Both the position numbers and the translations under genes were made by a program. Source: Polytrichum commune (lineage: Eukaryota > Streptophyta > Polytrichopsida > Polytrichales > Polytrichaceae). From it: 64,000 nucleotides of DNA. The DNA is taken from contig OX485808.1 of the NCBI GenBank assembly GCA_950295325.1, forward strand, positions 37,719,180-37,783,179, given 5' to 3'. Below, piece after piece: positions 1-13,566 of the stretch (the stretch's first letter is position 1; each line of letters begins with the position of its first letter). The notes beneath the pieces are model-generated. The model saw only the letters and a list, made by a program, of their open reading frames with translations, was not told the origin of the DNA and searched no databases.

Positions 1-2100
1 TTTTTCGCATGTGATACGAACAAAAACTCACATAGTACATCCCTCGAGATTGTGGGTGCACACTATTTTTTAACTGACAATATTTAACATAAAAGGTATG
101 GGCTTGACAAGTGTGACTATGGTATATTATGATGGTGTATATTATGGAACACACTACACTAGGTATACAAAATACACATGCCAAGGATAAGCTATGACTC
201 CCACTACACATTTGCCCACGTAATGTTATAATGACAAAATCGAGTGCAATTTATTGGTTGAAAGAGACACTATCCTTTAAAAACGTTTAAAATGTTTTAA
301 TATCAAATTTGACTGAAATGTAAGTATATTTGGACAAACCACTTGTCAAAAATAGCAAAGGATGTGCATTTGTGGGACAAAAACATCAAATGACAACAAC
401 AAAAACAACAACACAACAACCACAACTTCAAATGTTTGTAACCCATGTCCGTTAACCACCATAGTTGTGTAGTTTTACGATCTAGTGTATGTCATATTGA
501 CAGTTGGAATTGTACAAAATTCAAGCATAAATTAAAGTTTACTTAAATCCTAGTTCTTTTTATTAAAAAATCATAAAAATACAAAAATAAAATAAAATTT
601 GAGAATTTTTTTAATTGTCCCAAGCGCTCAAGGTTCCATTATTATCTTACGCTCTACTTTTACCTTATGATGATGCAAAGAAAATTTCTATCATAAAATA
701 GGGAGGTCATTGTCTTTATCTGCAAACCCCACTTGCATGCATGGGCCTATACTAGGTTGGAATAAAATGAGATGGTCAATCACAAGGTTGGGTTGTTCAC
801 CATATGAGCTCCAAGGCAAAATGAATTTGTTGCATACTAGTATACATGTCATACATCCATGTTAAAAACCTCCGGCCTATAGGTTTGTGGTTGATTCACT
901 TCAAATGGCATGATATACTACCCTAACTTGGGATCTTTGAATCTAGTTCAAAGTGAATCTATCTAATAATAATAACATCCATCCTACGTGCTATTCAAAG
1001 AATTTTTTTGCTGATGAATGCGAGGCACACTTGTTTGTTTGCAATATTTCCTGCTCGCTGAGCTGAAAGGCATCATGAATGTCTTACATGTGTAATCTTG
1101 GGAACTTATGTTGTAACACTATTTATGGTGTTTAGTGTCACTTACACTTAGGAATCACGCAATTCTATAATCTCTTGCTAATGAGTTCATTCTTGAACTA
1201 CAAAGTCAAAAAGTTGTTTGGACATTAGAGTAATTTTTTGATTAAACCGGAGTTCTGGTGAGGAGTTGGTGGTTTCCATACAAAACTTTCCATGTTATTC
1301 GGAAAGTTTTCAGTGCATGCTTGGAGTCGGTGTGAAAGAAGAACATTCTATATCGATTCACTAGAAAAGAAACTCATTTTAGCACCTCTTGGCATGCCAA
1401 ACCGAGTTTGGCCTCAATGAACCCTTGTATAAAGTATTTTATTCAAACCTCCACACATGTGCCAAGCATGCACCAAAAACTCACCGAACACGGAAAGTTT
1501 TGTATGCCAAACAAAAATCCCAACCAAAAACTCCAGTTGAATCAAAGGATAAGTCTATTATATAAATATAACCTAAAGGTTTCTAGGTTTGTAGCCTATG
1601 CCCTAGTCTAACACAAAATAATAATTAAACATGTACTGAAGGGGTAAAAGCCTCCTAACCTCCTAGAGTGTGATCATCATCCTATAATATACTGTTATAA
1701 TTCTGAAGGTATGATTGTAGAAGAGATTCCGAATCGGTTGGAGTGTATCATACACCTGCCGTCAAGTGCATGGCCATCAATGGTGCAAGCTTCTTAATGA
1801 AAAGAGTGTTGCTTGAGGCACAAAGTGCAAAGTGTACAAGCAAATAAAAGCTTTAGAGCTAAGTTATAGACTTATATATATATATATATATGTATGTATA
1901 TATGTATGTATGTATGTATGTGGTGCATAGTAAACACCCAGTGCACCATACTTATTGATATACAAATATTATGGAATGGATAGGATAGTCACTCCTGAGT
2001 TAGACAGAAATGGTTCAGGAGCAATATATATCTACAAAGTAACTTAGTGCACCAATGATATTACTTATTAGAAAGACGAGCACAGTTTTAAAAATATGCA
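1..2100. other. AT-rich spacer without a recognised gene
   Basis: I see no convincing coding sequence here. ORFs are short and of biased composition. The stretch holds poly-A/T runs, a fragment of the inverted-repeat family also found at 49 and 63.7 kb (around 1130-1245), and a TA/TATG microsatellite near 1872-1921. It lies downstream of the minus-strand ATPase gene and probably includes that gene's 3' UTR at its right edge. Confidence 0.6.
1872..1921. repeat. TA / TATG microsatellite
   Basis: A run of alternating TA changes into TATG repeats. It is a simple repeat just beyond the 3' end of the ATPase gene. Nothing suggests a function. Confidence 0.9.
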
Positions 2101-2153
2101 AAAATATATATCTAATAGCATCCTAATATACTGTACCTGCAACTGGTTCCGGG

Positions 2154-5100
2154 TTAGTACTGCCCAACCGTGGAACTTGAGCTTTCAGGGCTGGTCAAAG
2201 GTGATTTGGCTGGGTCAGGGTGCAGGTTCACATGGCTGGAAGATTGGTGCGACTCTAGTTGGCCCCCTGGATTACAACCAAGGTTCGGGATGCTCGACAG
2301 CCTTGAGGACGGCACGGTAGGATTAGTACTCTTGTGAATAATATTGTTGAACACCACTGTGGGGTCATCTTTGTCGACTTTCACAGTCATGGGAGCTGCT
2401 GGTAATCTGCTCTCTCCGACATGATATTCTGCCTCCATGTCACACGAGCTGCCCAATATAAGGTTCCAGGCTGCGGGTATTTGCTCCTTGGAGGTGTGGA
2501 GGAGCTCCAAGGTGGCCCGGCCCGGGCTCACTGATCTTGCGCCAACTGAATAATTAGTTGGAACTACAGTTGCAGTTGTTACAGCTCCCGACTCCTGTTT
2601 TTGATGCGTTAATTCATCACAACATGCTGACACGTCAATATGACTGGGCATGCTGGAGTAGCGGCCGAGGAGGCCGATATTGGACCCTGGGCCAGGAGAC
2701 CGGCTTCTGGGTGTCATTGGCTGTGCTGCTGCAGCTACTACTGGCAGTCTGGACCTGCAACACATGCGAGTGCAGAGCTCGGCGTCTACTGCGACATTGA
2801 CACCCTGGGGCTTGGCTTTGAGCATGTCGAGTGATGAGAGCACGGCCAACCCGTGGGGGCTTACACTTGGGTCACCTGGTGGGATTGATATGGGGTCATC
2901 CCCATGCTGCCTGCCACACATGTTATGTGCCTTGCAATCCCCCAGTAGGCACGGCAGGAGCTCAATTTTTGGCCCACTTTGTGGCCACCTTGACCTAATT
3001 CCAGATTGTGGCTGATCCTGATCCTCCTGTTCGCGGAAAAACTCCGTGTCCAGACTCTTCACCTTGGGGAGCTCTTGGCTGCAAGTTCCCTTGAGATGGT
3101 TGCAGGACCCAAATTCTGAGTTGTCGACGAGCGCCCGATCGAGCCGGGAGCAACATGCCAACTTGCCCGGCCTTGGTTTCTGGCCATGGTGGACGCCATG
3201 CGAGCTGTTTTTTGGTGTGAATTTTGACAAGGGATCACCTAGCTCATGGTCAAGTTGTGAGAGTGAGAATTTCTCCTTTACACCCAGGTTGGCAGCCCGT
3301 GCACATGATTTCCCTCGAGGTGTTGACCCCCCGTGGTGTTGTTCGCTCCGGGAGCTGGCACAACAAGGTGCTGAGCTTGTTTTTTCTAACGAGTAATTGC
3401 TGATCCCAGTCGATGAGGATGTGGCCGTGTTTAACCCACACCTAGAAATCTCCGGACGCCTTGTCTTCTTGAGGTCATGAGTATTATACTCACCTGCATG
3501 ACAATGTTTGGGTTTCCGCCAGGGTAACTTACTAGTTTGACCACGGGGATTGGGTGCCGCGGACAAGGCTTCGTCACAAAGCTCCATCAACCCACTATCT
3601 AGGCACATCATATCTAATCCCGCGTCTTTATTACTACAACAAATCTCAACGTTCCCTTGGTTTTTCTTCTTGAAGCCCTTGGCGTTAGTCTTGGTGTACT
3701 TGTTTTTGGTGCAACATGGGTCACCACATGTTGTAGGTTTGAGCAAACGCATGGAGTTGAAAATGACAAGAAGGCATGTGCCCACATCAGCCAACACCGC
3801 CGTCCATAGTGACGCGTATCCACCAGCCGCGAGGCCAATAATCGTGAGCTTTGTGACGAAGGAAAGCGTCACGTTCTGGCCGATCTTCCACCGACAATCT
3901 CGCCCAAGTTCCACAGCAGTGGCAAGCTTTCGAAGGTCATTTGTCATGAGGGCCACGTCTGCTGTTTCCATGGCCACCGCTGACCCTGCAACCCCCATAG
4001 CAATGCCCACATCTGCAGCAGCTAGAGCGGGGGCATCATTTATTCCATCTCCAACCATTGCTGTGATCCCTATTTTCTTTAACTCCTGAACAATTCGCAC
4101 TTTATCTTCTGGTAGTAGCTGCGAATGAATCTCAATGTCCCCAATCTGACATGACACAAGATGGGAATAAGTTTAAGGGTGGTGTCGAGGGCACTGTAGA
4201 AGTTCATAATAAAATCAGCTACCGATTTCATGATAAAACTGCCCTAAGACAACTTCATTGCATTACAATAATCAAGTGACCAGGAGCACCCAGGAACACA
4301 GTTGGAAGAGGTCGGAATGAGAACTGATCCAGTAAGCACAATGCCAATATGTAATTTATGATATTTCTCTATTATATTCATCAATATACATAGGTAGGTA
4401 CCAATTTATCAAGTATCACTACTGGAATCCAGTGGATTTAATGTCATATTTGTTTGTCAACCTTGTGAGATTCTAAGTTTCCACTGGGAGAAAGTGTCAT
4501 ATTTATGACAATATTGTGCTCAATAAGTTGACATAGCGCAGTCAAAATACATTAGTGTATGGAAAAACGTGCATTAACTTTGCCAACAACAATTGACTAT
4601 ACATTGTGGAATATCAAAAGAGGGAATTGGGTTGATTTTCAGTTTTACAATAATGACCCCAAAGACTCCAGATAGCATCGACTTTGAATACAACAGTGTA
4701 GAAAATATCACCTTCTTATGTGCAAAGGAGGCTGCGGACATGCTGTCGCCTGTGAGCATAGCCACTCTTATTCCCAATTGCTGACAAATGTAACACATTT
4801 CACAGATTTCAGAAACTTGAGGCTTGATGTCTCTTGCGTAGGAATCAAATGTTTCTTGGCCACCAGATGTTGCAGATTAGAAAGATCATTGTTGAAGGTA
4901 TAAATCATCTGGTTCTTTGAGTATCGGTAATAAGTGATGCTCTAGTTCAATATCATAATGCACTGTGACTGGAAACTAACACTCCAAATAAGTACCGTTT
5001 TTAATCCACCTAGTAGACTGCAGAAAACATTGAAAACACAGAATATTCCAAGTACAAGTGCTCTAATGGGTTAAGGCTGTCCCAGTAATTACAAAGGGCT

Positions 5101-8100
5101 TTCTCAATAGATACTTCATATTAACTACTTGAATCTTGCATAATAAAGACATCTTTTGCAACTAATAAAGTGCTGATGGCCTTAGTTTGGTTCTCAGCTA
5201 TGTAACCCCTGCCTAAGTTCATCTTTGAAACCAACTGCAACATATTATAAATTTACTCTTTAAATCAATATCTGAATAAATAAATAATTCATGCATTGCC
5301 ACTTAGGAATCTCAAATACTTCTATGAAATTTATGGACGTAGATACTTCATACCTTCAAGTTACGGACTGCCTCAACAGCCTCCTTCCTGAGTTGGTCTG
5401 CAGCACCGAAGACCCCGACAGCCACCATATCCACTCCTATCCACCCAACAGTGGCACCCTGGCCACTCCATGCATCTACAATCTCTTCTGAACCTACAGC
5501 TTTATTTCAAGCAACATGAAAACTTTGGTTATGGATTCGATATGATTTTATTCACAAGTCTAGCACACTGATGTGTTAAACCTTTTTTTTAATAAAATGA
5601 CCAGCAAAGATAAACTTATGAATCTATTTGGCATGTCTTGTATCATCATACCTAAACCTCAAAAAATTTCTGGGAATAATCATAGCAATGTCATAACAAT
5701 GTCATACATTCTGCACTTCTCTAGCTCACCTACTAAAATAACTGTCTAGTATGTGCCGATTAGATTGATTGGTCTAATATATCAGTATGGAATACTGGAT
5801 ACAACTTGATAGTGGTAATTTTTCATATCACATAAGTTACTCCCTTATGTAAACGCTAATAATTGAAAACACAAAATAAAACTGTCTTGTGGATTCATAG
5901 GTTATTTCTACTAGAGTTACAGATTTATGAAGTGTATGAATATGTAGGCCGGGTGATAATTATAAAGATCCAAATGTCCAATAATTGAAGTATAGGATCC
6001 ATTCTTCGCTTGAATGAGTGACAGTACTTGATTCCAACTGTATTCCCAGACATAAGTATTGTGGCTTGTAAAAAGTTGGAGCCCCGTCATACTTTTTCAA
6101 GAGAAAGAATGCTTTCGCTTGACATAGCAAACAGGACAGGGATTGAAAGCCCGTTAACTTAAGTAGGGTGTTATGAGTGCTGTTACACCTTTTTCCCATC
6201 CAAGCCGGTTGGCCATGCGGGCGTTGCCAATGTGGATAGTGCGGCCATCAACGGTGGCCGTGACACCTTCACCCACAATCACCTCAAAATCTTTCACCTC
6301 GCACACAGGTTTCACGCCATGGAGGTCTGCAAAGCTCACCAGTGCTGATGCCATTGGATGGCTTGCTTTATTCTCTACTGATGCAACCCTGCCCATCCAG
6401 CATTCCAGCAGTACTATCAGATTTAACGAGGGCGCTATGTTTCAAACTCTTAATAGGAAGTGGCAACCCAAATCTTTCCACAAAACTGCACTAACCATGC
6501 AATATCCGTCAAATGGGTTTGTAAGAATAAGCACGTGCATTTCATCCAAGGATTGATCGGTCAAGATTCTGAACACAATCATTTTGAAATAGTATGGCTC
6601 ACACTAAATGCTTTGTAAGAAATATCTGTCTATTTTGCAATCACCCCCTTTTTGGTTTTTTCACAAGCCTAAAGACAGCAGAGTCCTTAAGCATGTGTTG
6701 AAATTCTTTAGAATGTCAGTGTCCTTTCTGTCAACTCCCTTTGATACCGGGTGAGGAGACAACCATACTCTGTTTCTTCAATAGAAACTAGATTACCTTT
6801 CATCTTGAGCTCAAGAGCATTTCTCCTTGCTTGCAAACCTTGGGTCTGATTGTTATAAGACTCTATTTACAACAAAATGTCTGAAAGTTCCTGCAAAACT
6901 GTTTCTTTTCCTTCACAGAACTTCAAAGGCCAACAACCAATGAGAAAAAATTTATGTGATGAATTTTCTCAATGAAACCTCCACCCTGCCTAGTGGATTG
7001 AGCATTTGGACCAAAGTGGATACCAACCAATGTAGAATGTGTCGGACATTTGAATTGCCGTCAATTCCCAAAACATCTGTTACGCGGAACTGGCCTTCCG
7101 AGAGAGTCCCCGTCTTGTCAAGTGCCACCACTTTGAGCCTTCCCAAAATGTCAAGGAAGCTTCCTCCTTTCACCAAGAGCCCTAACCTTGCAGCTTGTGC
7201 AATTCCGCAAGTGGTGACAACTGGTGTTGAAATAACCAATGCACAGGGGCATGCAACTACAAGGAGCACCAACGCAAGGTAAAGCCAATGCCTGTGTTGC
7301 TGCACATGTAGTGCCCATGGAACCACTGCTATGATAGCTGCTGCAACTACAATCCCTGTTGTCATAACAGTTTCAAGATGATTTATACCTCAAAATTAGG
7401 TTTGCCGTCAGGTAAGTGGGCCTAATTCGGTTACTTATTGATCGGACACCTATATTCGAGTGATAGGTGGCTAGGTGCAGATCTAAGAAAGGACACCAAA
7501 AAGGCATGTGTTTAAAGAGATTGAACTACATGCAGAGAGTTTGTTAACCATTCCAGGCTCAATAGTCAACATAATTGGGGGGGACCTGTGTTGCCTCCTT
7601 ATGGCTCACTGTCAGTGGACTTTGAGAATTCATAACAATTCGATATTAGCTCCAAGATTTATGGGATTGATCATGGCTATTTCAGAAAATATTGCAGCCA
7701 CACAGAAATTTTAACCTTGCAAATTTGAGTGGTGAAAGGTAGCAAATAAAAAATGTAGCCAAATAAGGCCCATCAACCTTTATGAACGAAATAATATCCA
7801 TATCTTGTTCAAGTTCACGTATATATCTGAAATTGTGTTCAGGAGTATCTTTATGTCATTTGGGAGTCGGGAAAGGTATTTTCCTTCCCAGTGTCCTTTG
7901 TTGCTCTTGCTTGGGACAATTTCTGGCGTGTCCTGGTCCACAATGAACTTCAAGTCCATAGAGAATGTCAAGTCAAGTACTCCAGGAGTTAACATAGTTA
8001 GGATGGTAGTACGTGGCAGCTAAGGGAGTGTGGTCAAAAAACGGCCTCCAAACTTTGTGCCCAAATCATCCCGTTTCCCAACAAATTCCCTCTAGACTAG

Positions 8101-11100
8101 ATTTAGATCTCCCAAGACCCATGCTAAATCTGGCATCAGACTATATAATAGCTAATAAACCTAGGGTACACTGCAACGTTACTCTCCAGTGGTACTTCAC
8201 TTGCCATCTGACACTACACTGAACTCTTTGGCGAGAAATTATATTTTGCATAACAATTTCCGATTTTTGTAAAAACTATTTGCATGCTTACACCAATTTC
8301 CATCAAGTTATTGCAAAAATTGGTGCTGACAAATTCAATATTTTGTTGCGAAAGGTTTTGAAAATAGTACTGTAAACCACACTAAGCAGTATGAAGGGTA
8401 CACTCTTTCGATCAATTAAAGTTGTTAATTCTACTTGAAATAATAATAATTTCATCGACTTCCATACCCTCGCACATTGACTATAATTGAGTTGAGAGTG
8501 AGACACATCTCAGTGGATTTCAACTCAGACATCTCTCAATCTATTCTCATGCAACAACATTACAGAAGTTACGGATCTTGGCTTTACCAGGGGTGTAATA
8601 TTTGGCTATTTGCTCCACAAGAATTTCTGTGCGCGAACGTTGAGTTTGTGCCTCTTCCACAAGCCTGACCATCCTTGAAACTGCAGAGTCCTCTGCTAAT
8701 GCTGTGGTCTGAACTGTCAAGTGGCCTGCACATTTTTTGGCAATTGACCAAGTTAGGTATGATTATATTAACCCTTTGCAAAGCCCATGCTAATCCAGCC
8801 TGCCCGCTGAGAAAGAATCAATGCCTGAACTCCAAATGCAAATATAATCTCATAAATTGGTCCAGTGTGAGAAGCAAAGCATATATTGAGCACTGTTTCT
8901 TGAAACTCCTGATTCTTCAGGGAAGTTGTAAGGCATGTTGGCCTTTATGTGGTCATTCATCTTGATAGGACACCTACAATTGAGCGGTATATGGCAAGGC
9001 TTGTACTCAATAATGGACACCAAAATAACACCTTTTACTAGAGATTGGACTACATTCTCAAAATATAGACACCATTCTAGGTCCAACATTTAACACACTT
9101 GGGAGGGGTCTATGTAATTACTAAGAGAGAAAATTTTCACTTTGACCTCTTATAACTTTTGCATCTCAATTCCAATCTGAAACTAGGAACGTGGCCAAGT
9201 CGAGCAACTAGATGGTTGTCAAATACCTGACATATTGACAGTTCCAGCCCACACGTTGGAACCGATATCTTTCTCCACAGGCATTGATTCTCCTGTCAAA
9301 CTACTCTCATCTACATTACACTTTCCAGAGGTCACTGTTCCGTCAATTGGGACCATCTCCCCAGCCTTCACAGCCACCAGAGTTCCCACTTTCACATCCT
9401 CCACATGCACACTTGCTCCACTACTAAGTAGAGTTGCATTTCGTGGCGCACGGTCCACTACAGCTGCTATTGCAGCCCGAGCCTACATCAAAATATTGAA
9501 AAAAGTCTCCTCTGATTTTTGTACGTACCATTATGCAAGTAAGTGAGTAGAGATTTCCTCTTGACTGCCACCATCAAGCTTCATTGCTCATCTTTTTAGG
9601 TAAGAAATTGCATCTCACACAAAGCCTATGAAGAGGAGGAACAGTAGGCAGTGGCTTCCATCTTGTCAGGATATCGTGGATGAGGAGAATGTCTCGGTGT
9701 GAATGATAAAACAGCATAATAAGGGTTCGCGATCTTAATTTAACTGTGTCTGAGTCTATTCAGCTCATACATATATCTCAATTTTGAAACTGTTGATTTG
9801 AACGTGAGCAATGCTAGAGAAGATACCTTATCACTAGATCTAGACTCAAGCCAATCAGCCAGAGTGAATAGAAATGCTATGGATCCAGCTTCCAAGTAGT
9901 CCCCCAATCCAATTGCCCCGCCCACTGAGCACCTCATCAGGAATAAAATTTGGGTTAGTGGCATTAATTTACAAAGTTAGGTGATATAATTCCCAAATTT
10001 CCTAGTTCGGAATCACCAAAAGTTTGATTGTCTACCAGAAGCGCTCTAGTTATTTTTATTACATGCAAACATTGGTGCAAAGTCCTCAGTGACTTGGACG
10101 ACTCTTACTCTACGCCAATGAACGGGGAGAACCGACCGCTAGTTACAGATGAACCGGTTGAGTTTGAAAATAACCGGTTGAAGTTCAAGGCTTCAGGAGA
10201 ATAACCAATCATTTTAGAGGAATCTATGGAACACACCTCAAATTAATAAAGAAAAACCGAAAGATCACAACATGTAACCGGTTGGACTTGGAAACACTAG
10301 GATTTTGACCGATTATGCCCAAGAATCTCCCCGGACACTGCTCTACGCAGTGTGGAGCAAGGATAGAAATGAAGGTATGATGTCAGTCAATGAACCTTCA
10401 AATTGAAAACAAAACCCATAGCCTGTAAATTCCCCGTATAACAAAGTTGTCAAGGAAAAGCCTATTAACATTTGGACTTATGATATTCATATAGAGTACC
10501 TGCTATGAGCATAAGAATGTTGATATCAAGAACAAGGCTTTTCAAAGCAGCTATACTCCGGATGATCAAAGGGGGGATGCCAACGCCCACAGAGCCCAAC
10601 GCCACCCATTTCAAGGGACTGTATAGGTACTGGAAGAATGACAAGGCCAAGAGAACACCAGAAGCCACATTCCAAGGGCTGGGCCACTTCCGTCCTGCCT
10701 TCCACTCTCCCCGTCGATGCACACTCGCTGACATGCTTGCATCATTCAAAACCTTCACTGCTCCACAACACAAATTGATTTCCCCAGTCTAATCTCAGTT
10801 ATGGGTTTGGAAATCATCAGGTCTAATTTATTGAATCTTGCATCTCATGGTGTAGCTCATAATCCAACGACCAGCATTTGGAATCCTTCAAGGTCTGAAA
10901 CCTTGAAATGGAATCCAGACTTACCAGTTGTCCCAAAATAGCCTTCAAGAATGATAAGCAAGAGAATTTGAGGATTATAAATGGCGGTCTGAAGAACAAG
11001 GTGCAAGCCGCAGATTCCATGTACAGCTTGCAGTCATTCCTCAATGTGCATGTATATGACATATGACTTCTATTTATGATGCCAAATTCTAAGTGCTACG

Positions 11101-12630
11101 TATAACATGCTTGGAAGTAGAAAGACTGGAATTCCTACCAAGCTGGACAGCTGGAACCAAATATCGGTCATGCAAAACTGTGACAGTCTTCGATGTGACA
11201 TTTACAGAAACTTCCTCCACGCCTGAAATAGGCTCCAGCAACTTCTTGATCAATGGGACCTCGTTAGGGCAACAGATGCCCATGACGTCCATTGTTGTCT
11301 TTCCCAATCCCGTGGTCTTGGAAGAGTTTGGTATGGTTACTGCTGTGACCTCATCACGAACTGTCCCTGCCTGCAGATAAACCATCTCATAAATTACAGA
11401 TTACCGTAAGGAAAAGAAAAATATTGTGTAAGGTAAATTGCAAAGGCTCAAACTTCATAACACGATCAAGAATTCTTAACTACTACGATACTTCCTAAAT
11501 ATATTCAAATTCTTGTTCATGTATGATGGATTTGGCCCAGACACCCTCATTCAAGTGGTACTGGGAATTCAGAAAGAATGATCTTCCCAAGCCCACCTGG
11601 CACTCTGACGTACAAGTGAGGCGGTGTGAGTCCGGTGACGAATTGAAGGCATTTGTTCTTTCCAATTCTTTCACTTTTGGGGCTGAGTCTGTGTGGGGTA
11701 AGCACTCATACCCATTCCGTTTTGGTGTTTCATAACTGAAAAGATGCACTAGCTGCTTCGGCCGCCATTTGAGCTTGCCAAGGGTTTCACCTAGATTGAC
11801 GAGCCGCCCGTGCTCAATGAACCTTGGCCCACCATTTTCTGTCTGCTGTGCATGGCTCAATATGAAGGAGCCATCTCGCAGCGGAACCAGCCAGTCAAAA
11901 TGATCGCCATGCGCAATCTGGTCATGGCCACAATCCTCCGAGTGCTCATGGTCTGAGTCATGGTTTGGTACAGGTTTGCACAACGGAGCGGACATCTCCC
12001 AGGGCATTGGCAATGCGCAGCCCGCATCATCCATACACTGCAGCCAATTTCCCCCAAATAAACCATGCAAATATGACTCACAATTACTTTTCTTGCACAC
12101 AGAATCCAGCTTGCCTCCAAAAGCTTGTACACATTCCCATGGTAATTGAGCTTCCATAAACAGCACAACGCGGTCAAGCTTGGCAGAAAAATCGATATGG
12201 ATGTCATCATAATCACAAGACATGCAGCATGTAGAATATACAGATTGGGCGTTTGGGCGAGATTCTTCATCAGGATTATATGCACTGCAATAGAGGATTC
12301 ATGACACAGGGAACTCTGGGAAATTTACCACATGATTCCCCATGTCGTAAATTGCCCAAGGGTTCCTTGCCCATGATGTCTTGTGTGAGTTGTCCCGAAT
12401 TAAGCTATATATTGTTGACAGACCTGTTCCAGGAAGATGTCCTCAGTGATCTCCCCATGGTGCACATGAGCATGCACATGACCACCTTCTTGGAGGCAGC
12501 ACATGGACAAGGGATCCCAGGTGGGTTCCTTCGGCCGGTGCTCAATCACACACAACTTGGCGGCCATGGCGGCCTTCCTGAACTGCGGTGGCATCGACAG
12601 ATACGCAAACCGCCCATTCTCTAGGACCAT
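2154..12630 (-). CDS. HMA: Heavy-metal P1B-type ATPase (Zn/Cd exporter, HMA2/3/4-like) with N-terminal extension
   Basis: The gene encodes an ATP-driven Zn2+/Cd2+ membrane pump. Exons read by eye on the minus strand are 12424-12630, about 11597-12284, 11139-11370, 10500-10760, 9827-9924, 9227-9482, 8588-8725, 7028-7355, 6189-6388, 5354-5493, 4712-4780 and 2154-4145; phases agree from 12284 onward. An HMA domain with GICCPNE (plant Zn/Cd pumps have GICCTSE) is followed by DWLES, SSLTGES, the transmembrane CPC (ACPCALV), phosphorylation site DKTGT, SHPM, MLTGDS and MVGDGINDAP. The last exon adds a soluble tail of about 525 residues with six CC pairs, typical of HMA2/HMA4 metal-binding tails. 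Upstream exons encode a Cys/His-rich extension, in phase with the HMA-domain exon across 11597/11370. The first coding junction (12424 to exon 2) is unresolved: the acceptor at 12285 breaks frame, while one before 12178 keeps it. The start codon is uncertain; ATG 12630 is the first in frame in its exon. Confidence 0.88.
7436..7612. repeat. Dispersed repeat E, copy 1 (ATPase intron)
   Basis: This stretch resembles 8960-9118 in the same gene: both carry 'ggacacct', a later 'ggacaccaaaa', a 'gagattg(a/g)actaca' segment and a G-rich 'ttgggnggg' end. It lies between the TGES-side and CPC exons. It is probably a decayed mobile element; no terminal structure was recognised. Confidence 0.5.
8960..9118. 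repeat. Dispersed repeat E, copy 2 (ATPase intron)
   Basis: This is the partner of 7436-7612, in the neighbouring intron of the same ATPase gene and in the same orientation. Divergence is considerable, so it is either an old local duplication or two insertions of one family. Confidence 0.5.
10106..10335. repeat. Dispersed repeat B, copy 1 (AACCGGTT-rich)
   Basis: About 230 bp shared with 21066-21285. Both contain repeated 'aaccggttg' palindromes, 'aaagaaaaaccgaaagat', 'aaccggttggacttggaaac' and 'aatctccccgg'. This copy sits in the intron between the exons ending at 10500 and starting at 9924. No ORF or clear terminal repeats are visible; probably a short non-autonomous element. Confidence 0.7.
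11597..12630 (-). other. Uncharacterised Cys/His-rich N-terminal region of the ATPase
   Basis: Two exons upstream of the HMA domain encode roughly 270-300 residues. The first part has a His cluster (GGHVHAHVHHGE) and CC. The second has spaced cysteines (CKKSNC, CMDDAGC), an acidic His stretch (HDSDHEHSEDCGHD), HGDHFDW, and then an ordered-looking segment with DGSFILSH, FIEHGRL and LKWRPKQL. The His/Cys/Asp density suggests soluble metal binding. The region splices in phase to the HMA-domain exon (donor after 11597, acceptor before 11370), so it is likely part of the pump rather than a neighbouring gene. I do not recognise the family. A separate upstream gene remains possible without transcript evidence. 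Confidence 0.6.
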
Positions 12631-13566
12631 GTACTGGTCTCCCACACTGTGCTTCTGATACAAGCCAACCCTCACCCACGTGTATCAGATTCATCATCAC
12701 TCCACCATCCCTCGAGCTACACATTCAATTTCTACCCCTCAAAAAAGAAAAATAAATGTTACACTGAGGTTCTGCCCAAGTATCTCAGAATGCCTTCGAG
12801 ATAAGTCAACATAAAGTTTAGCGACACGACTTATGAAATTTATCCTCATGGTGATAACCTAGCTATCCCTCCACCATATAAGGCTTCACGGTTCTTCATA
12901 ACATCGAAACCTAAACGACATCACCGGTGCCTTGTGTTGAAATTAAGCTGCTGGCATTTGGAAAACTCGTAATTTATCCTACTCCAGTAGGAAATAAACA
13001 ACCAGGATCCAAGGAGTTTGAAACCGACGTAAGCTCTTGCATCAAAGAATGGAAGCATCACAGATCAATAGGAAGCCCCAGAAATCTTACGAGATCATAG
13101 CATAGTCATGAAATTGTCTTCCCTTACCAGACAAAAGATTAAAAGGAATGTTTCCTTAACCTAGGGAACATTAACTCATGGGTCTAAAGCATGTCTTTCC
13201 ATATTCAAGGCACTATAAATGCAAGGCAACAGTAGCACAATTTAACAACAGCTTACCCACCGTGCATGCCACTTTGGGGACAGGAGGCGAAGGCACGGCC
13301 AATGGTGCCAGCACTTCAACCCCTGGCATTGTTGCTGATGCTGGTCGAAATGCTGTTTGCAGCCTTTGTGAATTAGTAGTCCCGGGTTACGCATCCCCAA
13401 GTCTCCATTAAGAGATTCTCTATGTTTCCACCACGCATGACCCAGGACCTAGCCTCAGAACCGAGGAGTTGCTGCAGATCGATGCACCACATATCTATCT
13501 ATCTGAATGCCATTCTTTCATTAAAATCTATGAGCTGCACCTCACATCAATGCCAACCACTTATCA

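Noticed and set aside
3046..4089. Plus-strand ORFs of 116 and 179 codons
   Set aside because: They are antisense shadows of the large ATPase exon 2154-4145, which carries P-type ATPase motifs in its own frame.
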